Source of the DNA: Gammaproteobacteria bacterium
GTDB lineage: Bacteria > Pseudomonadota > Gammaproteobacteria > Chromatiales > Chromatiaceae
DNA length: 5,771 bases
Assembly: GCA_030621975.1 (NCBI GenBank)
Contig: JAUXGQ010000143.1
Span: 1 to 5,771 of the forward strand
Direction: 5' to 3'
Under the pieces are notes generated by a model. That model did not search any database, had not been told where the DNA came from, and worked only from the letters and a program-made list of their open reading frames with translations. Shown here piece after piece: positions 5,713 through 5,771 of this stretch. The number at the start of each line of letters is the position of its first letter. The first letter of the stretch is position 1. A program made the translations under genes and the position numbers.

Positions 5713-5771
5713 AATAGGCGCCCACCGCGAAAAAGTCATTGGGCGGCAAAACCTCGAGCGAGCAGGTCGCC
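5713..5771. other. Downstream end of the window, no complete gene
   Basis: The 59 bases after the kinase stop hold an imperfect inverted repeat (CGCCCA 5719-5724 and TGGGCG 5740-5745, 15-base loop) with no T run, so no terminator can be called. One frame is open from 5718 to the window edge (reading APTAKKSLGGKTSSEQVA). It could be remnant tail sequence or the start region of another gene. Confidence 0.4.

Noticed and set aside
5052..5739. Several Phe/Ala/Leu-rich minus-strand frames opposite the kinase tail
   Set aside because: AAG/GCC codons reverse to CTT/GGC, so Lys/Ala repeats always give long hydrophobic antisense frames; they are not membrane proteins.
5719..5745. Inverted repeat after the kinase stop as a terminator
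   Set aside because: The stem is only 6 bp with a 15-base loop and no T run follows.

Overview
The window looks like a GC-rich gammaproteobacterial chromosome segment. The likely setting is a chemolithoautotrophic, sulfur-oxidising or methanotrophic lineage. This is inferred from family knowledge: a pyrophosphate-dependent phosphofructokinase gene beside a proton-pumping pyrophosphatase gene, and a zinc-type adenylate kinase with a long lysine/alanine tail. Nothing in the sequence names the organism. I see no tRNA, rRNA, insertion sequence, phage gene or CRISPR array.

Layout. Bases 1-83 hold no supportable gene, only a 25-base near-palindrome. A strong intrinsic terminator at 84-112 (minus strand) closes a leftward operon. 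In transcription order the operon reads: a conserved-looking 116-residue protein of unknown function (4232-3882), PPi-dependent 6-phosphofructokinase (3777-2518), a 67-residue protein of unknown function starting at GTG (2449-2246), and membrane H+-pyrophosphatase hppA (2232-193). A long imperfect hairpin (140-180) lies between the hppA stop and the terminator. A 265-base, relatively AT-rich divergent intergenic region (4233-4497) separates this operon from a rightward adenylate kinase gene (4498-5712). The last 59 bases after its stop contain no complete gene.

How the genes work together. PPi-PFK interconverts fructose-6-phosphate and fructose-1,6-bisphosphate using or releasing PPi. H+-PPase couples PPi hydrolysis or synthesis to the proton gradient. 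Adenylate kinase balances AMP, ADP and ATP. The set is therefore centred on phosphate-energy currency: PPi made by biosynthesis, or by PFK running in the gluconeogenic/Calvin direction, can be turned into a proton gradient. The pyrophosphatase carries the lysine expected of K+-independent H+ pumps.

Most unusual points. (1) The adenylate kinase carries a roughly 180-residue tail resembling histone H1 or AlgP. (2) Four nearly invariant adenylate kinase active-site residues are substituted (T15I, S30F, D84N, and W where E. coli has R119), although the P-loop lysine, most arginines and the zinc cysteines are kept. (3) The tail ends just after an A6 run, and the -1 frame continues with lysine/alanine-rich sequence, suggesting a recent indel or slippage. 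(4) The PFK has GGGDS where GGDDS or GGNDS would be expected.
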